A stretch of 64,000 nt of DNA. Origin: Paenibacillus sp. V4I7. Lineage in GTDB: Bacteria; Bacillota; Bacilli; Paenibacillales; NBRC-103111. This document shows, piece by piece, positions 15,055 through 24,065 of the stretch (positions are counted from its first letter, which is position 1; every line of letters starts with the position of its first letter). The notes below the pieces were generated by a model that searched no databases, had not been told where the DNA came from, and was given only the letters and a program-made list of their open reading frames with translations. Both the position numbers and the translations under genes were made by a program. The stretch covers positions 682,001-746,000 of the forward strand of contig NZ_JAUSZD010000002.1 in assembly GCF_030817275.1 (NCBI RefSeq). Direction: 5' to 3'.

Positions 15055-17424
15055 TTATTTTTCGATCAGCTCTTTGTATTTCCCTGGTGTGATGCCCTCC
15101 ACCTTTTTGAAAACCCGAATAAAAGCATTAATATCATTGAAGCCTACCCCGTAAGCTGCATCGCCTACCGATTGTTCTTGCTGCCCCAGCAGCTGCTTGG
15201 ACTTTTCGATTCTGACCTTATTAATGCGATCGAGCAGCCCCTCTCCCACATAATCCTTGAATAGCTTCGATAGGTAGGTGGCTTTGCGGTTAAAGTGGAT
15301 GCCAATCATCGTGACATTCAGATTGGCATCTGTATAATTATGTTCGATGTAGGCCGTTACTTCATTTACTAATTGCTGCAGTGCTTTCTGTCGTGTATGT
15401 GAAATCGTATGCTGCCGTTTAGCGGACGTGTAAGCACATACTTGCTCGAGCATCTCACTGAGCTGGAGCTGCATGTCTTGAACGGTTTTACTGCATAGAA
15501 GTCGGTCGAGCAGTTTAGGGTTGCGGATAAAAAAGCTTTCCTGAATATCTCCGGTTTCGCTAATACTTTTCATCATGGTGGTTACTAAGTTGAGCATGAG
15601 GCACTTCGTTAGGGAGACCGAAATGCCAGGATTATCAAAGTTTTTATTCATAATCTCGGTAAGAATCAGCTGTGCTTCTTCAAGCTCCCCCAGCTTCACG
15701 GCATACATGAATTGCTGCTCAATCTGCGTTGGATAATAATAGCCAGTATTAGACTCGCAAGTGACATTTGCTTGCAAATCATCATATGATAGAATCTCTG
15801 GTCCACCCATAACAAGCTTGAAGGCCATGGAATCTAGGGCTTCTAAGAAAGCTTGAGGTACATTAGCGATGCGTTCGTGGATACTACTAATTGAAATTGT
15901 AAGATGAATGTCATAGGTCGATGAGAGGAAAGTTTGCGCTTTGTCTGCGATTCTAAGTAACTCCAGCTTGGAGCTATATCCATCCTCCATGGTTAAATTG
16001 ACTAAACAAGCAAGGGTATCGTCAATTTCGGCTGCATAACCGCGGTGCCGCTCCGATAACAGCTCCTCCACGACATTCATAATAATAAATTGAAGAAGTT
16101 TCCATTTGTCCCCTTCGGGCGTATGGTTAATTCGTTCAAAAAAGGGTTCACTCTTATCGACAACAAATAGCATGACGGCAAAATCCTGCCGGTCTAGTTT
16201 CATTTCAAAGGTTGTTAAGGCCTCATCGATAGGAATTTGGCTGTCTAGTTTTCCTTTCAGCAGCTTTTCGATAAAGTGGGAGCGGACAATATGCCGCTGC
16301 TGCTCCATTTTACTCTTGAAATCGGCAATTTCGATTAATGTATTGTCCACGGCTTCTTGTATGAAATGAAATTCATTATATCTTCGACGGGATTGTAGGG
16401 TCTGTTTTTTGGAAAATGCTTGAACCAACCGACGTACTGGATTGTAATTCCTTCTTAGAAATACGTAGGTCAGGATACCCCCACCAAGCAAACTGATCGC
16501 CATGCTCGTATAAGTCAGGTTGCGGATGTGAGAGGCTTTTTTCCAATACACAGTGCTGGGCATCATAGACACATATTTTAGTTTGGAACGAGGTGACTGA
16601 ATATTGAAAACTTCATATTTCTCGCCACTAGAATCGGTGTAATAGAAGTTAGACGAGCTCTCTAATTTATCAAAAGGAAAATCGGCAGGAAGTGAATCTG
16701 TGGAGTTGGAAGCTAAAATTTGATTTTCATTATTTAGGATAAGTACGTGACCTTTGTTGAAAATTTCCATATTTTGAATGGCGCCAATAATACGTGACTG
16801 ATCGACCATAATGACATTGGTAGCCAGTGGTTTATTATGCTCTTGTGGGTATGTGCTGATGTAAGCTACCGTTTTTTGCAGCTTGTTATCGTCACCAATC
16901 CGGTACATGGGAATAAAGCCTTTGAAATTGCTTCGGGTCACAATATCTTGCCAGGAAGAGAAAGAGAAAGCATCGCTCATATGTAAAGTTTCATAGGCAA
17001 AGTTTTTTGTTCTAACGGTGGTAGGAAGAATAGCGGATTGATCTTTATTCAAATAAATATAGAAAGAATCAATTAGCGGGTAGGAGGTTTTGTACATGGA
17101 AAGGACACGTGAGATTTGATAAGCATCATATCTATATTCTTTGGGAAATGCTTCATATTTATTCGAATAGAGCAGCTCCTGGACGCCTACATTCCACGTA
17201 ATCTCGAAGTTCAGTTGTTCCATGGCTTTAAACTGATTGTCCATAATTTCCCGAACTTGTTTTAAAAGAGAATCATTGGCTTGCTGAATTTCTTCCTTCA
17301 GTGTTTTACTGGATTCCATGTACAATAATAAGCCGATCGCCACAGGTAAAAGTAGAATGACGATATAGGAAATCATCCACGTTAAGACGATACTTTGTCC
17401 ATTAAAGAAGATTTTATTCCGCAT
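15055..17424 (-). CDS. Membrane-bound AraC-family regulator with extracellular sensor domain
   Basis: A 789-residue one-component regulator. A membrane helix near residues 12-38, an extracellular sensor region of about 250 residues and a second helix near 300-320 precede a cytoplasmic region. The C-terminal 100 residues are an AraC-type double helix-turn-helix (IGIHFNRKATYLSKLFKDY, then VGFNDINAFIRVFKKVEGIT). The ATG at 17424 is used: GAGGGG lies eight bases upstream, while the TTG two codons earlier is too close. It lies upstream of and co-directional with the sugar ABC operon, with 412 bases between. Proteins of this class normally activate the adjacent transporter when they sense the extracellular sugar, often with the binding protein. 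Confidence 0.9.
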   Translation of the reverse strand: MRNKIFFNGQSIVLTWMISYIVILLLPVAIGLLLYMESSKTLKEEIQQANDSLLKQVREIMDNQFKAMEQLNFEITWNVGVQELLYSNKYEAFPKEYRYDAYQISRVLSMYKTSYPLIDSFYIYLNKDQSAILPTTVRTKNFAYETLHMSDAFSFSSWQDIVTRSNFKGFIPMYRIGDDNKLQKTVAYISTYPQEHNKPLATNVIMVDQSRIIGAIQNMEIFNKGHVLILNNENQILASNSTDSLPADFPFDKLESSSNFYYTDSSGEKYEVFNIQSPRSKLKYVSMMPSTVYWKKASHIRNLTYTSMAISLLGGGILTYVFLRRNYNPVRRLVQAFSKKQTLQSRRRYNEFHFIQEAVDNTLIEIADFKSKMEQQRHIVRSHFIEKLLKGKLDSQIPIDEALTTFEMKLDRQDFAVMLFVVDKSEPFFERINHTPEGDKWKLLQFIIMNVVEELLSERHRGYAAEIDDTLACLVNLTMEDGYSSKLELLRIADKAQTFLSSTYDIHLTISISSIHERIANVPQAFLEALDSMAFKLVMGGPEILSYDDLQANVTCESNTGYYYPTQIEQQFMYAVKLGELEEAQLILTEIMNKNFDNPGISVSLTKCLMLNLVTTMMKSISETGDIQESFFIRNPKLLDRLLCSKTVQDMQLQLSEMLEQVCAYTSAKRQHTISHTRQKALQQLVNEVTAYIEHNYTDANLNVTMIGIHFNRKATYLSKLFKDYVGEGLLDRINKVRIEKSKQLLGQQEQSVGDAAYGVGFNDINAFIRVFKKVEGITPGKYKELIEK

Positions 17425-17543
17425 AAGCAAATCCCCTCACAATCGATCATCGATAATGAGCACTAGGATATAGAAATGAATGCGCTCTCAAGTATTGTAT
17501 TTCCTTTCCATCGTTCAAGTCAACGATAGAAAGAAGCAATTTT

Positions 17544-18809
17544 TTATGCGGATTCATCAACGGGTTTAAACCGATTTTTTCCGAAAAAGAAGTAGAATAA
17601 ATAGGAGATTACTGTATAGACTACAGCTGTGATGCAGAAAGCATACGCGTATCCGTAGTAAGAGCCATAGTGGAAAACAAGGCCTGTACTTAGGGGAGAA
17701 GCAAGGAACCAACCTAGATGAAAAACCGCTTCCCCTGAGCTGGATGCTAATCCCCGGAGTGATCGGTTGACGTAGCTCATTTTGATCGAATTATAAAAAG
17801 GATTAGCGGCGTTCATTAAGGCTTGTCGGAACAAGTATCCACCCGATGATAAGTAAAAGTTAGCAGAAAAAGCGGTTAGGAGGAGAAATGGAATTGAACA
17901 TAACTGCAGGTATACGACAGATTTAACTTCTCCAAATCTTTTTACAATCATGGGTCCAATGAGAAAAGCAATCGCGGTTGCGGCTTGACCTAAAGCTACG
18001 ACGATGCCAATTGCGGATTTGGAAGCGTCAAAGCGATCTTCAAAATACACATTTAAATAGGGGACAATCATGCCCCCACCCATGGATGACAACAAGCCTA
18101 ATAAACAAAAAATACCAATAACCTGTATGGATGGTTTATGTACGCTCCACACTTGTTTCCATTTTAGTGATTCGCTGCGCGGCTGTATTTCTTGCTCACT
18201 TTTCTCGAAAAAAGCCATAGGTATAAAGCCAAGTGCTGCGATACCGACTCCAATTAATAATGTAAATCTCAAGCTTTGAATTTCGTCTAAACCGATAATG
18301 AATTGAAAAAGGTCACAGAGAACGCCCCCCAGTGCAATACCAACTACATTCGCTAGCATGACAAGAGCCATGTTAAAGCTGAACAGGTGAACGCGCTGTT
18401 GTGGGGTAGAGTTGTTGGCCATAAACGGAAGAATGGTTGCAGAAACAACAGCAAGAGCCATACCGCCTAAGAATGACGATATGAGCATCCCCTCATTGGC
18501 TTCAATAAGGGAACGAGCAGTCAATGTTATGATGGTAAAAATGAGTCCAAATGTAATGACACGCTTAGGCCCGAAACGATCATTCATTAGGCCCGCGGGA
18601 ATAAGAATAATGGCCGCGGCCAGAGACGCCATGCCAACCATGCTGCCAACAGTCGTTTGGTCATAGCCGAGACTTCTAACATAAAGGTTATAAACGAGAC
18701 CAAACATACCTAAACCTAAGTTCCATACAAAATTAAACCAAAAGAATAGTAGAATATTTCGGCTGTAACCATGAAATTGTGACTTCCATTCACGTAGTAA
18801 GTTTGTCAT
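17544..18809 (-). CDS. Major facilitator superfamily transporter
   Basis: A 421-residue MFS protein with 12 predicted membrane segments. The loop-2/3 motif is recognisable (GLMNDRFGPKRVI, about residues 78-90). A second half-motif is present near residue 275 (VKRFGEVKSV). The ATG follows AGGTAGGA. It stands alone, leftward, about 115 bases upstream of the AraC regulator gene and could be part of that transcription unit. The substrate is unknown; an exporter or sugar carrier are both possible. Confidence 0.85.
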   Translation of the reverse strand: MTNLLREWKSQFHGYSRNILLFFWFNFVWNLGLGMFGLVYNLYVRSLGYDQTTVGSMVGMASLAAAIILIPAGLMNDRFGPKRVITFGLIFTIITLTARSLIEANEGMLISSFLGGMALAVVSATILPFMANNSTPQQRVHLFSFNMALVMLANVVGIALGGVLCDLFQFIIGLDEIQSLRFTLLIGVGIAALGFIPMAFFEKSEQEIQPRSESLKWKQVWSVHKPSIQVIGIFCLLGLLSSMGGGMIVPYLNVYFEDRFDASKSAIGIVVALGQAATAIAFLIGPMIVKRFGEVKSVVYLQLCSIPFLLLTAFSANFYLSSGGYLFRQALMNAANPFYNSIKMSYVNRSLRGLASSSGEAVFHLGWFLASPLSTGLVFHYGSYYGYAYAFCITAVVYTVISYLFYFFFGKNRFKPVDESA

Positions 18810-18965
18810 TTAAAATTCCTACCTTTGTATTCTGTGTCTAAATTGCAACCGCCTTTTCTATTCTACCATCGGTAAATAAGTTTGAACACGAGAAAGACTT
18901 GATATTCGATCTGATCTGTATAATAATAAGTAGTCTAATCTACGAAGCAGGGAGCACATAACTGA

Positions 18966-19199
18966 ATGTCAACACCAACAAGTACCGTGACGGAAGAACA
19001 AAAGCCAGAAGTCGAACAGATTGAAATTTGGAAATGTAAAGAGACAGATTGTAAAGCGTGGGTTCGCAAAGAATTCGTTACGGAAGCTTTACCGACTTGT
19101 CCATTATGTAAAAATCAGATGGTGCGCAGCTATAAGCATGTGCCTGTGACAGTTAAAAAAGGAAATAAAAAGTTTTTAGTTGGGAAAAAACGTTTCTAG
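18966..19199 (+). CDS. Cold-inducible YdjO-like zinc-ribbon protein
   Basis: A 77-residue basic protein with four cysteines arranged as a zinc ribbon: CKETDC (Cys-x4-Cys) and CPLC (Cys-x2-Cys). The IWKCKETDCKAWVRKEF block, the PLCKNQM block and the Lys-rich tail resemble the YdjO family of Bacillus, which is annotated as cold-inducible. The ATG is preceded by GGGAG at about 11 bases. It is a single gene divergent from the MFS transporter and followed by a strong terminator. Nucleic-acid binding is likely from the zinc ribbon and basic tail, but this is inference. Confidence 0.75.
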   Translation: MSTPTSTVTEEQKPEVEQIEIWKCKETDCKAWVRKEFVTEALPTCPLCKNQMVRSYKHVPVTVKKGNKKFLVGKKRF

Positions 19200-19207
19200 T
19201 AAAATTT

Positions 19208-19266
19208 AAAAGATCAATAGCATCTTCGCCCTAGCGTGAAGAGAGATGCTGCTGGTCTTTTTTTTT
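19208..19266 (+). terminator. Rho-independent terminator after the YdjO-like gene
   Basis: An interrupted stem AAAGATC...AGCATCTTC / GAAGAGAGATGCT...GGTCTTT followed by a long run of T. Confidence 0.8.
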
Positions 19267-19317
19267 GGAAAGAATAGCAGTGACCAAGCATAAGATGCTA
19301 GAGAGGGGGAATGCGTT

Positions 19318-19761
19318 ATGCAATGGCCTGAACTTAATCTAAGTGACGATGCGATCAAGATACTCTACAAACTTCGGGATAGGAAGCAGGAATGGGACAA
19401 GCTCAAAGATACGCAACCTTTATTCGCCATTCTAACAGGTGGCCTGATTCTTTATTTCATTATCTCTTTCTATCGAAAGGTTTTATTAGTTTCAGGCGGC
19501 AATGCATTAGCCATCCTAGATTTGCTTATTTCTAATAGGCTTCTATCGGGTTCGCTCCTTGCTTGTATCTCTTTGTTCCTATTTACAAGAAATCGTGTGA
19601 CTAGAATTGAAAAAGCGAAGTCGAAATACGAGAATTTAAGAATGGAAGTCATCGATAAGTTGGACGCATCCTGGTTAAAGGACGTGAAGTCGGAATCTCG
19701 GGATCAAATTTCTAGCTTTCTACATAACGAGTATGATATTAATATTGTGTACAAGAGTTAA
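19318..19761 (+). CDS. Membrane protein, DUF2663 (YpbF)-like
   Basis: A 147-residue protein with an N-terminal amphipathic region, two predicted membrane helices (about 38-57 and 78-96) and a charged C-terminal helical tail. The length and layout match the DUF2663/YpbF family of Bacillus, whose function is unknown. GAGAGGGGG precedes the ATG. The next gene starts 13 bases downstream, so the two may be co-transcribed. The family call is by overall resemblance and is moderately certain. Confidence 0.6.
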   Translation: MQWPELNLSDDAIKILYKLRDRKQEWDKLKDTQPLFAILTGGLILYFIISFYRKVLLVSGGNALAILDLLISNRLLSGSLLACISLFLFTRNRVTRIEKAKSKYENLRMEVIDKLDASWLKDVKSESRDQISSFLHNEYDINIVYKS

Positions 19762-19773
19762 TAGGGAGCGAGG

Positions 19774-20463
19774 ATGACGGAACGGATGAGATATGAATGT
19801 CGCTATATCGATGCAGAGAACGGGATACGGAAGTGGGAAGATATTGAGGTTGAGGCCCCTTATTTAAGGGAAGTTGTAACGGGAGAGAAGCCGCGGCTCA
19901 AGACTCGCTTTCGCGCGTGTTGGACAACTGATGCTTTGCATATACGATTCGAATGCGAGGATGATCACGTCGTGGCAACGATGGAGCGACGAGATGATCC
20001 TATTTATTTGGAAGATGTGGTTGAGGTTTTTATTGATAAAAGCGGTACCGGAGCGGTTTATTACGAGTTCGAAGTGAGTCCGCGCAACGTCGTATTCGAT
20101 GCTTTGATCCATTATAACGGTGGGGATAAAGAGATAGATGTTGCATGGGATGCGAAGGGAATGCATACCGAGGTTTTGGACGGGGCTGATGGGTGGAAGA
20201 CTTATGATCTGCGAATTCCTTTTGCAGATTTGGATCGGGAGCGGGGGCAGGAGCAAAAGCTGGAGCAAGAGCAGGAGCAAAAGCAAGAGCAAGAGCATGG
20301 GGGAAACCGGACACCTCAGCATGGCGCTGAATGGCGTTGGAATTTATATAGAATTGATGATGATATAGAAGGAAATCGACATTACTGGGCTTGGTCCCCC
20401 ACAGGGAAAGTCGATTTCCATATGCCGCATCGATTCGGGACCCTTGTTTTTGTGAAAGAATAG
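19774..20463 (+). CDS. Carbohydrate-binding family 9-like protein with a Glu/Gln repeat
   Basis: A 229-residue protein without a signal peptide. Its beta-rich sequence (RFRACWTTDALHIRFECEDD, then VVEVFIDKSG and YYEFEVSPRN) matches the CBM9-like domain found alone in many Paenibacillaceae, where it accompanies glycan metabolism. Between about residues 156 and 175 a low-complexity insertion of alternating Glu and Gln/Lys interrupts the domain near its C-terminal strand, encoded by repeated GAGCAA/GAGCAG/AAGCAA units at 20239-20296. Function is unknown; binding of a sugar or a cofactor-like glycoside is plausible. The start is the first ATG after a GGGAGCGAGG ribosome site. Confidence 0.75.
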   Translation: MTERMRYECRYIDAENGIRKWEDIEVEAPYLREVVTGEKPRLKTRFRACWTTDALHIRFECEDDHVVATMERRDDPIYLEDVVEVFIDKSGTGAVYYEFEVSPRNVVFDALIHYNGGDKEIDVAWDAKGMHTEVLDGADGWKTYDLRIPFADLDRERGQEQKLEQEQEQKQEQEHGGNRTPQHGAEWRWNLYRIDDDIEGNRHYWAWSPTGKVDFHMPHRFGTLVFVKE

Positions 20464-20514
20464 AAACAGAATCCTGCGGAATCGGTTGGCGGGAAGGGGT
20501 ATAGAATAGTGGGG

Positions 20515-20646
20515 GTGCTGTAACGATGTTTATCATTGTTAAAGTGGTGGTGGCGCGCGAATGTGGTCTGTAACGATGTTTTTCATCGCTAAAGTGGCAG
20601 AGGTGCGCAAAGGGTGACTCGCTAACGATGAAAAACATTCTTAAAG
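20515..20646. repeat. Three intergenic palindromic repeat units (REP-like)
   Basis: Two near-identical units TGTAACGATGTTT(A/T)TCAT(T/C)G(C/T)TAAAGTGG lie at 20515-20563 and 20567-20613, each followed by a similar GGTGCGC stretch. A third, with the palindrome in the other polarity (CTAACGATGAAAAACATT), lies at about 20620-20646. Each core can form a hairpin, AACGATG / CATCGYT. They sit between convergent genes. Confidence 0.7.
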
Positions 20647-20648
20647 CA

Positions 20649-20688
20649 AAGCCCTCCAGCTTCAACAAAAGCTAGAGGGCTTATTTTT
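20649..20688. terminator. Terminator between the CBM9-like gene and rocD
   Basis: AAGCCCTC-C-AGCTT / AAGCT-A-GAGGGCTT with a CAACAA loop, then TATTTTTG. The stem has A-rich and T-rich flanks and lies between convergent genes, so it probably works in both directions. Confidence 0.8.
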
Positions 20689-20707
20689 GCTTATTATTCT
20701 TGATGAG

Positions 20708-21907
20708 CTAAGCCTCATTCAGCACGTCATTTACTTGCTGCCAAGCCCAATCGAGCTCTTCCTTCGTAATCGTAAGGGGCGGAGCCAAGCGAATGATGTG
20801 CTCGTGTGTCTCCTTGCACAGTAGACCTTTCGCTTTCAGCTCTTCACAGAACGGACGCGCTGAAACCTTAAGGTCAATGCCGATGAACAGCCCACGACCG
20901 CGAATCTCCGTAATCTGCGGAGATTGGATTTCCTGAAGCCGCTTCAGGAAATAAGCGCCAAGCTCATCCGAGCGCTCTGCGAGGCGCTCGTTCAGGGTGA
21001 CCTCCAGCGCCGCGATCGCGACGGCGCAGCCGAGCGGATTACCCCCGAACGTCGAGCCGTGGGAACCCGGCTCGAAAACATCAAGAACCTCTCGATCTCC
21101 GGCGACCGCCGAGATCGGGAACACGCCGCCGCCGAGGGCCTTGCCCATGATGTACAGGTTCGGCGTTACATCTTCCCAGTCGCAAGCGAAGCGGCGACCC
21201 GTACGGCCGAATCCCGTCTGGATTTCGTCCGCGACGAACAATACCTTATTCGCCTGACATAGCTCATAACATTCCCGCAGGTAACCGGCCTGCGGAATCA
21301 CAATACCAGCCTCGCCTTGAATAGGCTCGAACAGGAACCCCGCCGTGTTCGGCCCGATGGCTTCACGAAGCGCCGCCGCATCCCCGTAGGGAATGATGCG
21401 GAATCCCGGCGTAAAAGGCCCGAAGCCGCGTTGATATTCCGGCGACGATGAGAAGGAAGTGATCGTGACTGTCCGTCCGTGGAAATTCCCTTCACAGACA
21501 ATAATTTCAGCTTGATCGGCGGGGATCCCTTTCACTTCATAGCCCCAACGACGAACAGCCTTAACTGCGGTTTCGACCGCTTCGGCACCGGTATTCATCG
21601 GTAAAATCATCGGCTTACCGGTGTAATTCGCTAATTTTTCATAAAACGAACCTAACGTCTCGCTATGGAAAGCTCTAGATGTTAATGTAACCTTCTCGGC
21701 TTGCTCATGAAGCGCTCTCAGAATGTGAGGATGACGATGTCCTTGATTTAAGGCGGAGTAAGCGCTAAGCATATCCATGTAGCGGTTGCCTTCCGGATCC
21801 TCGACCCATACGCCTTCCGCTCTCGATATTACGATTGGCAGCGGATGGTAATTGCGAGCCCCGTATTTTTCCGTTTTTTCAATAATCATCGAACTTGTCG
21901 TATCCAT
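20708..21907 (-). CDS. rocD: Ornithine aminotransferase
   Basis: A 399-residue class-III PLP aminotransferase that converts ornithine and 2-oxoglutarate to glutamate semialdehyde and glutamate, the second step of the arginase pathway. The PLP lysine is Lys256 in [12 protein letters not shown]. Asp227 in [14 protein letters not shown] contacts the pyridine ring, and [13 protein letters not shown] and the N-terminal [14 protein letters not shown] are typical of ornithine transaminases. The ATG follows GGGAGGAA. The arginase gene rocF lies about 6.6 kb to the right on the same strand, separated by other genes. A central stretch (about 20900-21300) is visibly richer in G+C than its surroundings. 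Confidence 0.93.
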   Translation of the reverse strand: MDTTSSMIIEKTEKYGARNYHPLPIVISRAEGVWVEDPEGNRYMDMLSAYSALNQGHRHPHILRALHEQAEKVTLTSRAFHSETLGSFYEKLANYTGKPMILPMNTGAEAVETAVKAVRRWGYEVKGIPADQAEIIVCEGNFHGRTVTITSFSSSPEYQRGFGPFTPGFRIIPYGDAAALREAIGPNTAGFLFEPIQGEAGIVIPQAGYLRECYELCQANKVLFVADEIQTGFGRTGRRFACDWEDVTPNLYIMGKALGGGVFPISAVAGDREVLDVFEPGSHGSTFGGNPLGCAVAIAALEVTLNERLAERSDELGAYFLKRLQEIQSPQITEIRGRGLFIGIDLKVSARPFCEELKAKGLLCKETHEHIIRLAPPLTITKEELDWAWQQVNDVLNEA

Positions 21908-22312
21908 AACAATTCCTCCCTGACGTGCAGCTTGTAAGCCAAGCTCGCCGGCATTCTCTGTAACTTTCTGAAGGTCTCACAAAGCGAGCTTGTTTAATCC
22001 ATTGTATTCATCAACTCATGAACGTGGCAATATAAATCCTATGAGGTAAATCCCCTATGCGGTTGTGCTTCTCCTAGCATATATAAATACATTGCTTTAG
22101 ACAGTGATACAAGTCTTCACGAAATTGGCCAAGTTCAATCATTATGTGCAAATCCTTATGTAATGTTGCAACATGTGAAGACTTGAAATGTCAAAATAGG
22201 AAATATTATTAGAAGCGGGCTAAATTGATCAGTGGTCAAAAATTTATTACAGGACGTGTCAGATATGTGCAGGATTCTTGAAAGCGGTCGCGAATTCTTC
22301 AGATGAGCGCTT
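21908..22312. promoter_or_regulatory. Divergent region between rocD and aspA with a long inverted repeat
   Basis: This 400-base gap contains CAAGTCTTCAC (22110-22120) and its exact reverse complement GTGAAGACTTG (22175-22185). Just inside the right arm lies the perfect palindrome ATGTTGCAACAT (22163-22174). These look like protein-binding sites for control of rocD and/or aspA. I found no convincing sigma-L -24/-12 element, which rocD carries in B. subtilis. Confidence 0.4.
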
Positions 22313-22489
22313 ATGAATGCCATGCACGGCGTTCAGCAAGTATCTCATCAATCGAAAGATGATGCTAAGGAAATCGCGGCTTCTTGTCGAGAGCTTAATG
22401 GGGGAAATGAAAGACATAGGTCTAGCGGCACTGAGATAGAAGGATTTTCGGAACACCTACTTCGCAACATCGAGCAATATACTTTGTAG
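22313..22489 (+). pseudogene. Possible remnant of a methyl-accepting chemotaxis protein
   Basis: A 58-codon frame ending just before aspA. Its segment VQQVSHQSKDDAKEIAASCR resembles the coiled-coil signalling domain of chemoreceptors (repeated Ser/Gln/Glu with EIAAS). No ribosome site or upstream domains exist, so it would be a relic. The resemblance is short and could be chance. Confidence 0.25.
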
Positions 22490-22497
22490 AAAAAGGA

Positions 22498-23928
22498 ATG
22501 GTGTGTACGATGACTCATCGCATTGAAAAAGACTTTATAGGTGAAAAACAAGTTCCATCCCAAGCATATTACGGCATTCAAACGATGCGCGCATTAGAGA
22601 ATTTTCCAATTACGGGAGTTAAAATTCACGCAGAACTCATTACAGCTCTGGCAGAAGTAAAAAGGGCGGCTGCATTAGCGAATATGGAAACACACATGCT
22701 GCCCAAAAAAATCGGTGAACAATTAGTCAAAGCCGCTGAAGAAGTAAGACAAGGTCAGTTGCTTGAGGAGTTTATTGTTGATTCTATTCAAGGCGGAGCG
22801 GGAACCTCCATCAATATGAACATGAACGAAGTGCTTGCTAACCGGACGTTGGAGCTGCTTGGCGAGGAAAAGGGCAATTATTTCCATTGTAATCCGAATA
22901 ATCATGTCAACATGTCGCAATCCACAAACGACGTTATCCCTACCGCCATCAAAATTGCCGCGTACCGTTTATCTGAACAATTGATAGAGACGATGATTTC
23001 ACTCCAGAGTGCTTTTGCACGTAAGGAAACGGAATTTGATGATGTTATTAAAATGGGACGAACGCATCTCCAGGATGCAGTTCCTATTCGTATGGGCCAA
23101 GAATTCGGCGCTTATGCACGTGTCCTCCAGCGTGATATCAATCGTATCCGTCATGCTTCTAAGGGGCTTTTGACCGTTAATATGGGGGCTACTGCTGTAG
23201 GAACAGGGCTTAATGCGAAACCTGAGTATGTGGAACGCGTTATGTTTCATCTAAAAGGGCAGGTAGGCATACCCATTGAACTAGCCGAGCATTTGGTCGA
23301 CGGCACCCAAAACATGGATGCCTACACGGAGCTATCCGCTTCCCTGAAAGTATGCGCCGTGAACCTTTCAAAAATATGCAATGATATTCGATTAATGGCT
23401 TCAGGTCCTCGCGTAGGCTTAGGGGAACTGAAACTGCCGCCGAGACAACCAGGATCTTCCATTATGCCGGGTAAAGTAAACCCTGTTATGCCGGAGGTTG
23501 TGAATCAAGTGGCGTTCCAAGTCATTGGCAACGACCATACCATCTGCTTGGCCTGCGAAGCAGGTCAATTCGAACTTAACGTAATGGGCCCCGTACTTGC
23601 GTTCAACCTTCTACAATCGCTGAAAATACTGCGGAACGCGGCTGACGTGTTCGAGCGCTTTGCGATTGAGGGCTTGGAAGCCGACCGCGAGCGCTGCGCG
23701 ACTTATGTCGAGCAAAGTTTTGGCATCGTCACAGCCTTGAACCCGCATCTCGGCTACGAAGTCGCCGCGCAATTAGTGAAAGAAGCTGTTCGCACTGGTA
23801 TGACGCTCAAAGAGCTCATCCTAGAGCGTGGGCTGCTTACACCTGAGGAGATTGAAGAAATCCTCAATCCCATACAGATGACCACGCCGGGCATCGCTGG
23901 TGATAGATTGCTGCAACCTGCCGATTAG
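22498..23928 (+). CDS. aspA: Aspartate ammonia-lyase
   Basis: A cytosolic enzyme that splits L-aspartate to fumarate and ammonia. The 476-residue protein follows Bacillus AspA throughout: IEKDFIGEKQVPSQAYYGIQ at the N-terminus, the substrate-binding GGAGTSINMNMNEV, NVNMSQSTNDV-type and KMGRTHLQDAVP blocks. The fumarase/aspartase signature GSSIMPGKVNPV contains the catalytic serine loop. The start is uncertain: ATG 22498 has AAAAAGG too close, while ATG 22510 (MTHRIEKDF) is better spaced and may be the true start. With rocD and rocF it forms an amino-acid catabolic group. A terminator follows. Confidence 0.93.
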   Translation: MVCTMTHRIEKDFIGEKQVPSQAYYGIQTMRALENFPITGVKIHAELITALAEVKRAAALANMETHMLPKKIGEQLVKAAEEVRQGQLLEEFIVDSIQGGAGTSINMNMNEVLANRTLELLGEEKGNYFHCNPNNHVNMSQSTNDVIPTAIKIAAYRLSEQLIETMISLQSAFARKETEFDDVIKMGRTHLQDAVPIRMGQEFGAYARVLQRDINRIRHASKGLLTVNMGATAVGTGLNAKPEYVERVMFHLKGQVGIPIELAEHLVDGTQNMDAYTELSASLKVCAVNLSKICNDIRLMASGPRVGLGELKLPPRQPGSSIMPGKVNPVMPEVVNQVAFQVIGNDHTICLACEAGQFELNVMGPVLAFNLLQSLKILRNAADVFERFAIEGLEADRERCATYVEQSFGIVTALNPHLGYEVAAQLVKEAVRTGMTLKELILERGLLTPEEIEEILNPIQMTTPGIAGDRLLQPAD

Positions 23929-23993
23929 GGCATCTGGGTGAAGGAAGCTTTGCAGTCTACGACATCTGGCTAAAGCCTGCTCATAAAACGAGC

Positions 23994-24032
23994 GCCCCCG
24001 ACCCATCGGTAGATGAGTTGGGGGCATTTTTT
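23994..24032 (+). terminator. Rho-independent terminator after aspA
   Basis: GCCCCCGAC / GTTGGGGGC, nine base pairs including one G-T, followed by ATTTTTTA. Confidence 0.8.
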
Positions 24033-24065
24033 ACATCATCTTCCTGGACTACAGCCTGCGAGGTC

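Noticed and set aside
18896-18930. TATAAT-containing promoter of the YdjO-like gene
   Set aside because: TATAAT at 18919 has TTGATA only 14 bases upstream; the pair does not fit normal spacing, so I did not list it.
21908-22110. Sigma-L (-24/-12) promoter of rocD
   Set aside because: No TGGCAC-N5-TTGC pattern was found on the minus strand.
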